Shown piece after piece: positions 8,253 to 16,569 of a stretch of DNA of 64,000 bases. A model generated the notes under the pieces. It did no database searches. It worked only from the letters and a program-made list of their open reading frames with translations, and was not told the DNA's origin. Source of the DNA: Paraburkholderia madseniana (lineage in GTDB: Bacteria; Pseudomonadota; Gammaproteobacteria; Burkholderiales; Burkholderiaceae); assembly GCF_009690905.1 (NCBI RefSeq), contig NZ_VOSW01000015.1, positions 57,151 to 121,150 on the forward strand, read 5' to 3'. The translations under genes and the position numbers were made by a program. Within the stretch, counting starts at the first letter, position 1. Every line of letters starts with the position of its first letter.

Positions 8253-9278
8253 TCAGGCGGCGACCTGCTCGCTGACGTCGAGCTTCAGCAGCTTGATGGC
8301 ATTGCCGCTGCGGATCTTCTCGCGGTCCGTCTCCGACAGTCCGAGGCCTTCGGTCAAGTCGCCGTGCTCGTACGCGCCGCCGAAGTTCGTGCCGTATACC
8401 AGGTTATCCACGCCGACCACCTCCACCACGCCGCGGCGCAAGCCAGTTGCGTGCACATCGAGGTCGAAGTAGAAGTTCGGCAGATAATCCATCACCGGAC
8501 GCTTGTTGCGCGAGTCCGGCGCCATCACGCGGTTGAGATCGTTCAGGCGTCCAAGCTGGAAAATCGCCATGCCGCCCGCGTGCGTGATGTAGGTCTTCAA
8601 GCCGGGGAACGTATCGAGCGCCCCGCCGTTGATCAGATTCCAGAAGAACAACGTTTCGTCGACGCAGTCGCCGACGATCGAGGTGGTTTCGAACCTGTCG
8701 TCGGTATGCTTTTCGCCCCAGTAGATCGACTGGTTGAAGCCGTGCACCATGATCGGCGCATCGAGCTTTTCAAGCTGCTCCCACACCGGGAACAGTTCTT
8801 CGCTATGCGCTTCCAGTCCATTGAAATTGGCGCCGCCCACGCACACGCCCCTGGCGCCGAGTTGCGTCACCGCACGTTCGATTTCGCGTGCAGCCTCGGC
8901 CGGATTGGCGAGGTTCGCATGCGCCCAGAACGCGAAATGTTCCGAGTCCTTTGCGCAGAAGGCGGAGAGTTCGTCGTTGCAGATGCGCGCGTATTCGTCG
9001 CCGAATTCGCCGGCCCAGTACATGAACGCATGCGACGGCGTGGACAGCACCAGCTTGTCGACACCGCGCTCGGTCATCAGCTTGCGGCGCGCGTCGTGCG
9101 TCATGCGCGCGAGCAGGTTGGCCTCGGCTTCGTCGTCATCGCGCGCTTTTGACGGTTGCGTCGTGCCGAGCGAAAAATGACCCACCGTCAGGCCTTTAGT
9201 CTTCATGAAGGGGCCCCAGAACTCGTGGCGCTTGAGCATCGCGGGGGTGAAAAGATGGGCGTGGACGTCGATCAGCAT
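8253..9278 (-). CDS. Amidohydrolase family protein, ACMSD-like
   Basis: 341 aa of the amidohydrolase-2 / ACMSD-like TIM-barrel group. The N-terminal DVHAHLF gives the H-x-H zinc ligands (H6, H8); further ligands are H179 (IMVHGF) and H233 (YITHAGG). The C-terminal part follows the family (SETDREKI...GNAIKLLKLD). Where most members have GTDyP or GSDyP with the catalytic or metal-bound Asp, this one reads YGTNFGG, so N298 stands for Asp. Members decarboxylate or hydrolyse ring-cleavage products and hydroxybenzoates. The substitution may mean altered chemistry. Confidence 0.82.
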   Translation of the reverse strand: MLIDVHAHLFTPAMLKRHEFWGPFMKTKGLTVGHFSLGTTQPSKARDDDEAEANLLARMTHDARRKLMTERGVDKLVLSTPSHAFMYWAGEFGDEYARICNDELSAFCAKDSEHFAFWAHANLANPAEAAREIERAVTQLGARGVCVGGANFNGLEAHSEELFPVWEQLEKLDAPIMVHGFNQSIYWGEKHTDDRFETTSIVGDCVDETLFFWNLINGGALDTFPGLKTYITHAGGMAIFQLGRLNDLNRVMAPDSRNKRPVMDYLPNFYFDLDVHATGLRRGVVEVVGVDNLVYGTNFGGAYEHGDLTEGLGLSETDREKIRSGNAIKLLKLDVSEQVAA

Positions 9279-9431
9279 GGGTCTTTCTCCTGTATGGCGG
9301 GGTATGGCTTTGTGGGTCCGTGTATGGACGCCGGTCGCTACGCGAATGTCATGCGGGCGGCGGCGCGATGGTCGAAATGTCCGCGCATCGCATCAATGCG
9401 TGGCGCGCTCTGCTTCATTGGTTCGATCTAT

Positions 9432-10262
9432 TCAGTCGGTTCGATCTGCTGCGCGAGGCATGCGGCCCATGAAACCCGGCGCGCGCTGATGAAACTGCCC
9501 GCTGCCAGATGCGCCCGCCACCGTCACGCCGGAATCGACGACCAGCGTGTGCGCGGTGACATGGCGCGCATCGTCGCTTGCCAGGTAGACGAGCGCGGCG
9601 GCGATTTCCTCGGGCATCAGCGGCGTACCGAGCGGCGATGCCGTAGCGGCTGCGTCGAGCGCCGCTTCGAGACTGCCGAGGCCCTGCACGATCATGTTGG
9701 TGACGGTCGTACCCGGGGCCACCGCGTTGACGCGCACGCCGTGAGGTGCGAGTTCCGAGGCCGCTGATCGCGTGAGTCCGATCACACCGTGTTTGGCTGC
9801 GGTGTACGCATGCGGCCCGAGACCGCCGATGACACCGGCAGTACTCGCCACCGACAGAATGCAGCCGCCCTTTCGCCGCACCATCGCGCGACCGGCGTGC
9901 TTGATACCGTAAAACACGCTATCGAGCAGCACAGCAAGGGTGGCGTGCCAGGCAGCGGCGTCGGTCTCGAGAATTGAGCCGAACGCACCCACCAATCCCG
10001 CGTTGTTCACCATACAGTCGAGCCGGCCATGCCGTTGCAATGCATGCTCGACCGCCTGAGCGACCTGGGCTTCAACGCTCACGTCGGTGCGCACGAACGA
10101 TGCATTCGCCAGTTCGTGCGCCAGAGAAGCACCGGCGTCGACGTCGATATCGGCCAGCACCACCGTGGCGCCTTCCGCCGACATGCGCCGTGCCGTCGCC
10201 GCGCCTATGCCACTGGCGGCACCGGTGATCAGCGCGACCTGGCCTTGCAGACGTTCAGTCAT
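9432..10262 (-). CDS. Short-chain dehydrogenase/reductase
   Basis: 276 aa, classical SDR. The NAD(P)-binding motif is TGAASGIG near residue 14, with VLADID after beta-2 (acidic end, suggesting NAD), NNAGLVG, the catalytic Ser in SVASTAG and Y-x3-K in YTAAKHG. The end after TLVVDSGVTV is about 25 residues longer than usual and rich in Gly, Arg and Pro. It is 13 bp downstream of another SDR of the same operon. It probably oxidises a secondary alcohol of the pathway. Confidence 0.88.
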   Translation of the reverse strand: MTERLQGQVALITGAASGIGAATARRMSAEGATVVLADIDVDAGASLAHELANASFVRTDVSVEAQVAQAVEHALQRHGRLDCMVNNAGLVGAFGSILETDAAAWHATLAVLLDSVFYGIKHAGRAMVRRKGGCILSVASTAGVIGGLGPHAYTAAKHGVIGLTRSAASELAPHGVRVNAVAPGTTVTNMIVQGLGSLEAALDAAATASPLGTPLMPEEIAAALVYLASDDARHVTAHTLVVDSGVTVAGASGSGQFHQRAPGFMGRMPRAADRTD

Positions 10263-10275
10263 CGCGTGCCCGCGC

Positions 10276-11046
10276 TCAAGGAATCATCAGACCGCCGTCT
10301 ACCGCCAGCGTCTGTCCGGTGATTAAGTTCGCGCCGTCGCTGACGAGAAAGAGCAGCACGGGCGCCATCGCTGTGTCGGGATCGCCAAGGCGCCCGCCCA
10401 GCGGAATCTGCTGCGCCATGAAAACGTCGTGCGCGGCGAGTTGTTCGGCATCCAGCCGGGCGCGGAACTTCTCGTACATCGGGGTCCACATGGCGGGAGC
10501 CAATGCATTGACCGTGATGCGGTGCTTGCCCCACTCCTTCGCCGCCGTGCGAGTCCAGCCGAGCACCGCCGCCTTGGCCGCCGAATAATGCGCGAGCCCC
10601 GGCACGCCCATCACGCCCGCCGCCGACGCGAAATTGATAATGTGCCCGCCGTGTTCTTTCAGATGCGCGAAAGCGGCCTGATTGGTGTTGAGCGTGCCGC
10701 GCGCGTTGACGTCGAACATCAGGTCCCAATCTTCCTGGGTGATCGATTCCGCCGGCGATTTACGCTCAACGCCGGCGATATTCACGAGCGCATCGAGGCC
10801 GCCGATGCGCTCCACCGCCGCGCTGAAAGCGTCGTCGACTTGCGCGCGCTGGCTCACGTCGCAGCGGAAATAATGCGCGACGCCCGGCCCCTTTGCGGAT
10901 GCATCTGCGGCGATCTTGCGGCCCGTGTCGTCGTTCAGATCGAGTGCCGCCACTTTCGCGCCCGCAGCAACCAGGGCCTTTACGGCACTCGCGCCGATAC
11001 CGCTCGCTGAGCCCGTCACGATCACGCGTTTGTTCTGGATACCCAT
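10276..11046 (-). CDS. Short-chain dehydrogenase/reductase
   Basis: 256 aa from the ATG at 11046 (MGIQNKRVIVTG), which follows GGAGAC; the frame extends upstream without good reason. Classical SDR motifs are TGSASGIG, LDLND at the cofactor-selecting loop (NAD-like), NIAGVE, the catalytic Ser in NFASAAG, and YSAAK. It ends with LAVDGGLMIP, the standard SDR terminus. It is one of four SDRs in the operon, which suggests several hydroxy/oxo steps or several isomers. The substrate is not known. Confidence 0.88.
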   Translation of the reverse strand: MGIQNKRVIVTGSASGIGASAVKALVAAGAKVAALDLNDDTGRKIAADASAKGPGVAHYFRCDVSQRAQVDDAFSAAVERIGGLDALVNIAGVERKSPAESITQEDWDLMFDVNARGTLNTNQAAFAHLKEHGGHIINFASAAGVMGVPGLAHYSAAKAAVLGWTRTAAKEWGKHRITVNALAPAMWTPMYEKFRARLDAEQLAAHDVFMAQQIPLGGRLGDPDTAMAPVLLFLVSDGANLITGQTLAVDGGLMIP

Positions 11047-11110
11047 GTCTGTCTCCGTGTTTCTATTCTGTTCGTATCGAATACGCCATGCGCCACCGGG
11101 GGGACGTGCG

Positions 11111-12166
11111 TCACGCCAGTTGCACAATCAGATCTTTGGCCTGCCCGAGCAGGCGCACAGCCGACGCATGATGCTTGCTACCAAGTTCCGCCGATGACTT
11201 GCCCGCGCACGACCGCGCATAACTCCCCTCTAGCAGAATGCCGAGCTTGAAGCGCGCGAGCACGACATACCAATCGATCGCGGATAAATCACGATCGCTA
11301 CGCTCGCGGTAGTAGCCGACGAGCTCGGTGGCACTCGGAAATCCGAGCCACGGTGTGACGCGTATCGTTCCCGCGCCCTGACCCTCGGCATTCGGCCAAG
11401 TCGCCACCAGCCAGCCGAGATCGAGCATGGGATCGCCGACAGTAGCCAGTTCCCAGTCGATGATCGCCGCGAGTTCGGCCGTGTCGTTGCGGAACATCAC
11501 GTTAGCCAGATGAAAATCGCCATGCAGAATGCCGGTGCGCGACGGCGCGGGGCGAGTCGCTTCCAGCCACTGCGCGACCTCGACGACGCCCGGCAATGAG
11601 GCCGGACCGGGCCAGCCCGCATGCACCTGATAATGCTCCAGCTGACCGCGCCAACGCGAGACCTGCCGTTCGAGGAAGCCCTGCGGTTTGCCGAAGTCGC
11701 CAAGACCAACCGCCAATGGATCGACTTCGCCGAGCCGCAGCAGCGCATCGACCATCGAGTAGCCCATGCGTTGCTGCGCTCGCGGCTGCGCATGAAAATC
11801 CGGCAGCGCCGCCGCCGAAGCGTTGAAGCCTGTCACCGGCGCCATCAGATAGAACGGCGCGCCGAGCACGGCATCGTCGGTACAGGATCCAAACAACGCC
11901 GGATGCGGCACCGCGGTGCCTGCCAATGCGCCCAGCACGCGCGCTTCGCGAGCGATGGTCGCGCACACTTCCGGCCGTGCGTGCAAAGGCGGCCGGCGCA
12001 GGACGAATTCACGCGCCCCGCGTCTGAAGCGCAACAGGATGTTTTGCGTGCCGCCCGTGAGAGGCTGCGCGTCGGCAATCGGTCCGCTTTCGAGTGACTG
12101 CGCATCCATCCATTGCGTGAGCCGTTCGAGGTCCACGGCCGCTTGCCAGCCGGAATTCGTCATCAC
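11111..12166 (-). CDS. APH-type phosphotransferase, acyl-CoA-dehydrogenase associated (LvaA/ACAD10-like)
   Basis: 351 aa with the aminoglycoside-phosphotransferase kinase fold: ILLRFRRGAREFVLRRPP at the N-lobe, the catalytic loop HGDFHLANVMF and the Mg-binding IIDWELATVGDP. This subgroup occurs next to or fused with acyl-CoA dehydrogenases (ACAD10/11). In Pseudomonas putida the counterpart LvaA phosphorylates 4-hydroxyacyl-CoA so that an ACAD-like partner can eliminate phosphate. Here the gene lies 16 bp downstream of an acyl-CoA dehydrogenase gene, so the same pairing is likely. An antibiotic-resistance role is not supported by the context. Confidence 0.83.
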   Translation of the reverse strand: MMTNSGWQAAVDLERLTQWMDAQSLESGPIADAQPLTGGTQNILLRFRRGAREFVLRRPPLHARPEVCATIAREARVLGALAGTAVPHPALFGSCTDDAVLGAPFYLMAPVTGFNASAAALPDFHAQPRAQQRMGYSMVDALLRLGEVDPLAVGLGDFGKPQGFLERQVSRWRGQLEHYQVHAGWPGPASLPGVVEVAQWLEATRPAPSRTGILHGDFHLANVMFRNDTAELAAIIDWELATVGDPMLDLGWLVATWPNAEGQGAGTIRVTPWLGFPSATELVGYYRERSDRDLSAIDWYVVLARFKLGILLEGSYARSCAGKSSAELGSKHHASAVRLLGQAKDLIVQLA

Positions 12167-12182
12167 CTACTCCTGTGAGCAG

Positions 12183-13457
12183 TTAGCCAAGCGCCGCGCG
12201 GAATTTGCGCTCGGCTGCCGCGGCTGCGGTGGGCCGGTGGTAAGCAGGAAACAGGTCCTGGCACGGCGCGTAGTCACGCAGCAACTGTTTGGCGACGGTG
12301 ACCTTGTGCACCTCGGTCGGACCGTCGGCGAGACCCATCTGGAAGGCACGCGAGATCATGCCGGCGAACGGCATCTCCGAAGAAGCGCCGATTGAACCAT
12401 GCACATGCAGCGCGCGCGCCGCGATGTCATGCAGCACCTTCGGCATCGCGGCCTTCACCGCAGCGATGTCCTTGCGCACCTTCTGGTAGTCCTGATAGCG
12501 ATCGATGCGCCACGCGGTGCGCATCACGAGCAGGCGGAACTGCTCCAGTTCGAGCCACGAGTCCGCGATCTTTTCCTGCACCATCTGTTTGTCGGCGAGC
12601 ACACTGCCCTGCGTGTGACGTGACAGCGCCCGCTCGCACAAGGCATCGAGCGCTTTCTGCGCGAGACCGATCGTGCGCATCGCGTGATGCACGCGGCCGC
12701 CACCGAGCCGCACCTGGGCGACAACGAAGGCTTCGCCGGGTGCGCCGAGCATATGGTCGGCCTGCACGCGCACCTGGTCGAAGGCCAGATAGGCGTGCGT
12801 CGCTTCAGGCTCGTCGGCCATACCGACATTGCGCAGAATGCTTAGGCCCGGCGTGCCCGCCGGCACGATGAACATCGACATGCCCTTGTAGGCGGAGACA
12901 TCCGGATCGGTGATCGCCATCACGATGAAAAAGTCCGCGAACCGCGCGTTCGACGCAAACCATTTCTGCCCACTGATCACCCAGTCGTCACCGTCGCGCA
13001 CCGCACGGGTCGTGAAGACTTTGGGATCTGCGCCCCCTTGAGGTTCGGTCATCGCGAAACAGGAGACGATATCGCCTGCCAGCAAGGGCGCGAGATAACG
13101 CACCTTCTGCGCTTCAGTGCCGTAATGCGCCAGGATTTCCGCATTGCCGGAATCGGGCGCCTGACAGCCGAAGACGATCGGCGCGAACAGCGCGCGGCCC
13201 AGAATCTCATTGATTAGCGCGAGCTTGACCTGCCCATAGCCCGGTCCGCCGAGTTCGGGCCCGAGGTGGCACGCCCACAGCTTGCGATCCTTCACCTGCC
13301 GCTGCAACGGCTTCACGAGAATCTGAAACTTCGGGTCGTGGATATTCCACGGGCTGCCCAATACATGTTCGAGCGGTTCGACTTCGTCGCGCACGAACTG
13401 CCCGATCCAGTCGAGTTCGGCCTGAAAGTCAGGATCGGTTTCAAAGTCCCAGGACAT
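12183..13457 (-). CDS. Acyl-CoA dehydrogenase family protein (ACAD10/11- or LvaC-like)
   Basis: 424 aa from the ATG at 13457 (MSWDFETDPDF) after GAAGAGGAAC; the long upstream extension is Arg-rich and antisense-like. Acyl-CoA dehydrogenase marks are ACHLGPELGGPGYGQVK, the FAD-contacting CFAMTEPQGGADPKVF and WVISGQKWFASNA, ending with VHGSIGASSEMPFAGM and LADGPTEVHKVTVAKQLL. The last block (DGPxEVHK..VAK) is characteristic of the ACAD10/11 type. It lies immediately upstream of the APH-type kinase gene, so dehydration of a 4-hydroxyacyl-CoA by phosphorylation and elimination is a reasoned alternative to ordinary beta-oxidation. Confidence 0.88.
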   Translation of the reverse strand: MSWDFETDPDFQAELDWIGQFVRDEVEPLEHVLGSPWNIHDPKFQILVKPLQRQVKDRKLWACHLGPELGGPGYGQVKLALINEILGRALFAPIVFGCQAPDSGNAEILAHYGTEAQKVRYLAPLLAGDIVSCFAMTEPQGGADPKVFTTRAVRDGDDWVISGQKWFASNARFADFFIVMAITDPDVSAYKGMSMFIVPAGTPGLSILRNVGMADEPEATHAYLAFDQVRVQADHMLGAPGEAFVVAQVRLGGGRVHHAMRTIGLAQKALDALCERALSRHTQGSVLADKQMVQEKIADSWLELEQFRLLVMRTAWRIDRYQDYQKVRKDIAAVKAAMPKVLHDIAARALHVHGSIGASSEMPFAGMISRAFQMGLADGPTEVHKVTVAKQLLRDYAPCQDLFPAYHRPTAAAAAERKFRAALG

Positions 13458-13492
13458 GCGGTTCCTCTTCGAGGTAAACGTGCGAATAAGAC

Positions 13493-14230
13493 TCAGGCGA
13501 GCAACATGCCGCCGTCGAGCAGCAAGGTCTGGCCGAGCATGTAAGCGGACAGCGGCGACGCGAGGAACAGTGCGCCGCCGGCCATGTCCGCGGGCGTGCC
13601 GAGGCGACCGAGCGGAATGCGCCGCAGCGCGCCTTCGAGCCGCTTCGGGTCGGCGGTCGTCACGCGCGTGAGCTTGGTTTCCACAAGCCCGGGCGCGATG
13701 CCGTTCACGCGGATGCCGTCGCGTGCCCACGCTTCGCCTAGCGTGCGTGTCAGACCGAAGGCGCCGGTTTTCGACGCGTTATACGCGGGATTGCCGCGCG
13801 TCGAATGAAAGGCTGCTGCCGAACTGACGATGATCATCGCGCCGCGTGCCGCCTTCAACGGTTCGAAGCAACGGTCCGCACAGGCCATCAGGCTGGTGAG
13901 GTTGATGTCGAGCACCTTTTTGAAGCCTGCCGTCTTGAACTCCTGACGGTCGTATAGCACCGTGCCTTGCGCCTGCACCAGCACGTCGAGACGATCGAAC
14001 GGCAGTGCGCACCGTTCGATGTTCGCCGACTCCGAGACGTCCACCTGGGCATAGTGCAGCCCCGTCAGATTCGAATCGATCGAATCGGCGTAATCGGATA
14101 CCGAAGCGCGCGTGCCCCACACATGTACCGTCGCGCCGCGTTGCAGAAACGCCTGGGCAATACCGTTACCGATACCGCTCGAGCCGCCCACCACCAGCAC
14201 GTTCTTGCCGGTGAAATCCAGTTCGTTCAT
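13493..14230 (-). CDS. Short-chain dehydrogenase/reductase
   Basis: 245 aa from the ATG at 14230 (MNELDFTGKNVLVVGG). SDR motifs are GGSSGIGNGIAQAF, an Arg in VWGTRAS at the cofactor loop (hinting at NADP), the catalytic Ser in IVSSAAAF, and YNASK. In the usual NNAG motif it reads QAQGTV. The end LLLDGGMLLA is standard. It sits 35 bp upstream of the acyl-CoA dehydrogenase gene and 20 bp downstream of the CoA-transferase gene in the operon, so it may act on a CoA ester. The precise step is unknown. Confidence 0.87.
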   Translation of the reverse strand: MNELDFTGKNVLVVGGSSGIGNGIAQAFLQRGATVHVWGTRASVSDYADSIDSNLTGLHYAQVDVSESANIERCALPFDRLDVLVQAQGTVLYDRQEFKTAGFKKVLDINLTSLMACADRCFEPLKAARGAMIIVSSAAAFHSTRGNPAYNASKTGAFGLTRTLGEAWARDGIRVNGIAPGLVETKLTRVTTADPKRLEGALRRIPLGRLGTPADMAGGALFLASPLSAYMLGQTLLLDGGMLLA

Positions 14231-14250
14231 TGTCCTTGTCTCCGTGGCGC

Positions 14251-16569
14251 TCAAATACGCGTGATGCCCTGATTGACCAGCTGTTCGATGTGTTGCGCGT
14301 CGAAACCCAGCATCTCCAGCACCTCGCGGCTGTGCTCGCCGAGCGCGGGCGGCGCCCGTTCGATGACGAGCGGTAAATCGTCGAAGTCCCACAGCGCGCC
14401 GATCTGCTGCAGCGAGCCGTAGACGGCGTGGCCGTACGTAGCGTGCAGCCCGGCGGCGGCATGGTCGGCGCTGTCGAGAAACGCGTCGCTTTGCGATTCC
14501 AATGCAGGCTCGGCGGGTACGCCCGCTGCGTGCAATGTGGTCAGCGCCGCCGTGACGTCGAGCACACCAAGCGCGGCTTCGGGCTCCTTGCCGGCGACAC
14601 GCATGAAGGCGTCGCCTTCCGCTACGCTCAGCGCGGCCACGGCGATCCAGCCATCCTTGCAGCGATAGAGGCGATGCGTCGGCGCGATGCCGTGCTGGCC
14701 CGCGTCGAGATGCGCCATCGGCGTCAAGGCGCGCTCCCGATCGATCACAACGGCTTCGCTCGCGGTCATCGTCATCGCACCGAGCAGCGACGAGGCGACG
14801 GCCTGTCCCTGGCCGGTCCGCATGCGCGCGAGATGCGCGAGCAACACCGCGAACACCGACGACAAAGCCGCCAGATGATCGCCGACGCCAAAGCGCAGCC
14901 AGCTCGGCGGATTGCCCTCGCCGCCCGACTCCGCTTCCCAACCGACCGCCGCCTGCATCAACTGATCGAAACCGGGCCAATCGGCACGGGGACCTTGCGG
15001 ACCATACGAGCTGACGTGTGCGCAGACGAGCGCCGGTTTGATGGCCCGCAACTGCTCGGGCGCAATGCCGAGCTTGCGCGCGGCAGGCAGGCGCACGTTG
15101 TGATGAACGATGTCAGCCCAGTTCGCAAGAGCTTCGACAACCGGTTTGCTGCCTTCGGCGCCGAGCTTCAGTGCAAGCCCGCGCTTGCCGCGCTGCGTGC
15201 CGGCGAAGGCGCGCTCGAGCCGTCGCATTGCGTCGCCCGCGGGTGGCTCGACCTTGATGACGTCGGCACCGAGATCGGCGAGCACCATGCAGGCAAACGG
15301 ACCGGCGAGATAAGCGCCGAGGTCCAATACCTTGAGACCGTCGAGCGGCGGACGGGATGCCGGAGACGCGGCGCCTGACGCGCGAGCGCCATTAGCGACG
15401 CCGGAATCCGCGCGAGCGGTGGCGCCAAAGCGATTCTTGTCCGACCAGTCGATATCGCGTGCTGCCGTCGGTGCTTGCAAAGGTCCGCGCACACGTGCTG
15501 GTGGATTGACGTGATAAGCCGGTCCGGGTTGGGACGTCCTGCCGAGCACCGGATCGTCCACGCCGACCACATAACCGTTGAGCCGCGCCTGCTCGTCGGC
15601 GTAAATCTCGCCGAACGGCGCGGCGATCTGCGCAGCGACGTCGTGCGCCCAGAAATGTTCGACCCAGTCCTGCGCATTGCGCGTGGCGATGATTTCGCGG
15701 TTCGCGCCGAAGTTGGGCGCGACATGGCTCGGCGGCCATTGCGCATTGGCGCGCGCTACCTCGTTCGGGCCCATCGCGGCGAGCGCTTCGGCCATCCACG
15801 GCGCGGCGTCGGGCGAGTAATGCACGTGAATCCAGCGGCCGTCGGCGCAGCGATGCAGCGGAATCGGCACGCTCTTGTCGAGCCCCTTGACAAACACCGG
15901 TGTGGGCTGCGCGGCGCGCGACCAGTGCATCGTCATCGGCACGAGCGCGGCTTGCGCGAGGCTCGTGTGCGCGATGCCGCCCTGCCCGTCGCGTTCACGC
16001 GCGATTAGCCGCGCCATAACGCCGACCGCGCTCAGCCAGCTGGCGATCCAGCTCGCGAACGGCATGCGGATAAATACCGGACCAGGCCGATGCCCGGGTT
16101 GTTCGTCAAGAATGCCTAGACGCGCCAGCACCAGCGTCTCGCGCACCGGAGCGTCGGCGAGCGCATGACGGCGCGGCCAGCCGCCCACGCTCGCGATGAC
16201 CAGCGCCGGATAGCGTTGCCGCAATTGCGCGTCGTCCAGCGACCATCTGGATGCTTCGGCGGGCGTGAGGTCGTGGACCAGCACGTCGGCATCCGGCAGC
16301 AAGCTATCGAGCAGGTCGCGCTGCGCGGCAAGGTCGCCATCGGTCACGCGGCGCTTGCCGCGATCGAGCACATGAAAGAGTGCCTCGTCGCGCTCGGCCT
16401 CATGGCGTGGGCGTTCGATTTTTACGACGTCCGCGCCGGCTTCGGCGAGATACAACGCGGTGGCGCTGCCTGCGAGGCCCGTGGCAAAGTCGATTACTTT
16501 CAGACCGGCTAACAGCGCTGGCTTCGTGCTTTGCGCCCGTTGCGCGGCGTCGGCTTGAGCGGCACTCAT
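14251..16569 (-). CDS. Tandem CaiB/BaiF (family III) CoA-transferase-like protein
   Basis: 772 aa, made of two full CaiB/BaiF domains (about residues 18-365 and 407-770) joined by an Ala/Gly-rich linker. Each half starts with a typical beta-alpha unit (GLKVIDFATGLAGS and GLKVLDLGAYLAGP) and AEAGADVVKIE / ADLGADVIKVE. At the place of the catalytic Asp (GxGxxVDxSL) the halves read GQGGIAHTSL and GQGQAVASSL, so H201 and A592 replace Asp. Single-domain relatives form interlaced dimers, and the fusion may mimic one. The role would be moving CoA to the pathway acid, but the missing Asp leaves the chemistry open. Its start overlaps the FAH gene stop (ATGA). Confidence 0.85.
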   Translation of the reverse strand: MSAAQADAAQRAQSTKPALLAGLKVIDFATGLAGSATALYLAEAGADVVKIERPRHEAERDEALFHVLDRGKRRVTDGDLAAQRDLLDSLLPDADVLVHDLTPAEASRWSLDDAQLRQRYPALVIASVGGWPRRHALADAPVRETLVLARLGILDEQPGHRPGPVFIRMPFASWIASWLSAVGVMARLIARERDGQGGIAHTSLAQAALVPMTMHWSRAAQPTPVFVKGLDKSVPIPLHRCADGRWIHVHYSPDAAPWMAEALAAMGPNEVARANAQWPPSHVAPNFGANREIIATRNAQDWVEHFWAHDVAAQIAAPFGEIYADEQARLNGYVVGVDDPVLGRTSQPGPAYHVNPPARVRGPLQAPTAARDIDWSDKNRFGATARADSGVANGARASGAASPASRPPLDGLKVLDLGAYLAGPFACMVLADLGADVIKVEPPAGDAMRRLERAFAGTQRGKRGLALKLGAEGSKPVVEALANWADIVHHNVRLPAARKLGIAPEQLRAIKPALVCAHVSSYGPQGPRADWPGFDQLMQAAVGWEAESGGEGNPPSWLRFGVGDHLAALSSVFAVLLAHLARMRTGQGQAVASSLLGAMTMTASEAVVIDRERALTPMAHLDAGQHGIAPTHRLYRCKDGWIAVAALSVAEGDAFMRVAGKEPEAALGVLDVTAALTTLHAAGVPAEPALESQSDAFLDSADHAAAGLHATYGHAVYGSLQQIGALWDFDDLPLVIERAPPALGEHSREVLEMLGFDAQHIEQLVNQGITRI

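Noticed and set aside
7809..9152. 447-aa plus-strand frame opposite the Rieske and amidohydrolase genes
   Set aside because: It is antisense to two genes with clear motifs and has the His/Arg-rich composition typical of shadow frames in high-GC DNA.
11111..12166. Aminoglycoside resistance gene
   Set aside because: The kinase fold is APH-like, but the acyl-CoA dehydrogenase neighbour and operon context point to the metabolic ACAD-linked group.
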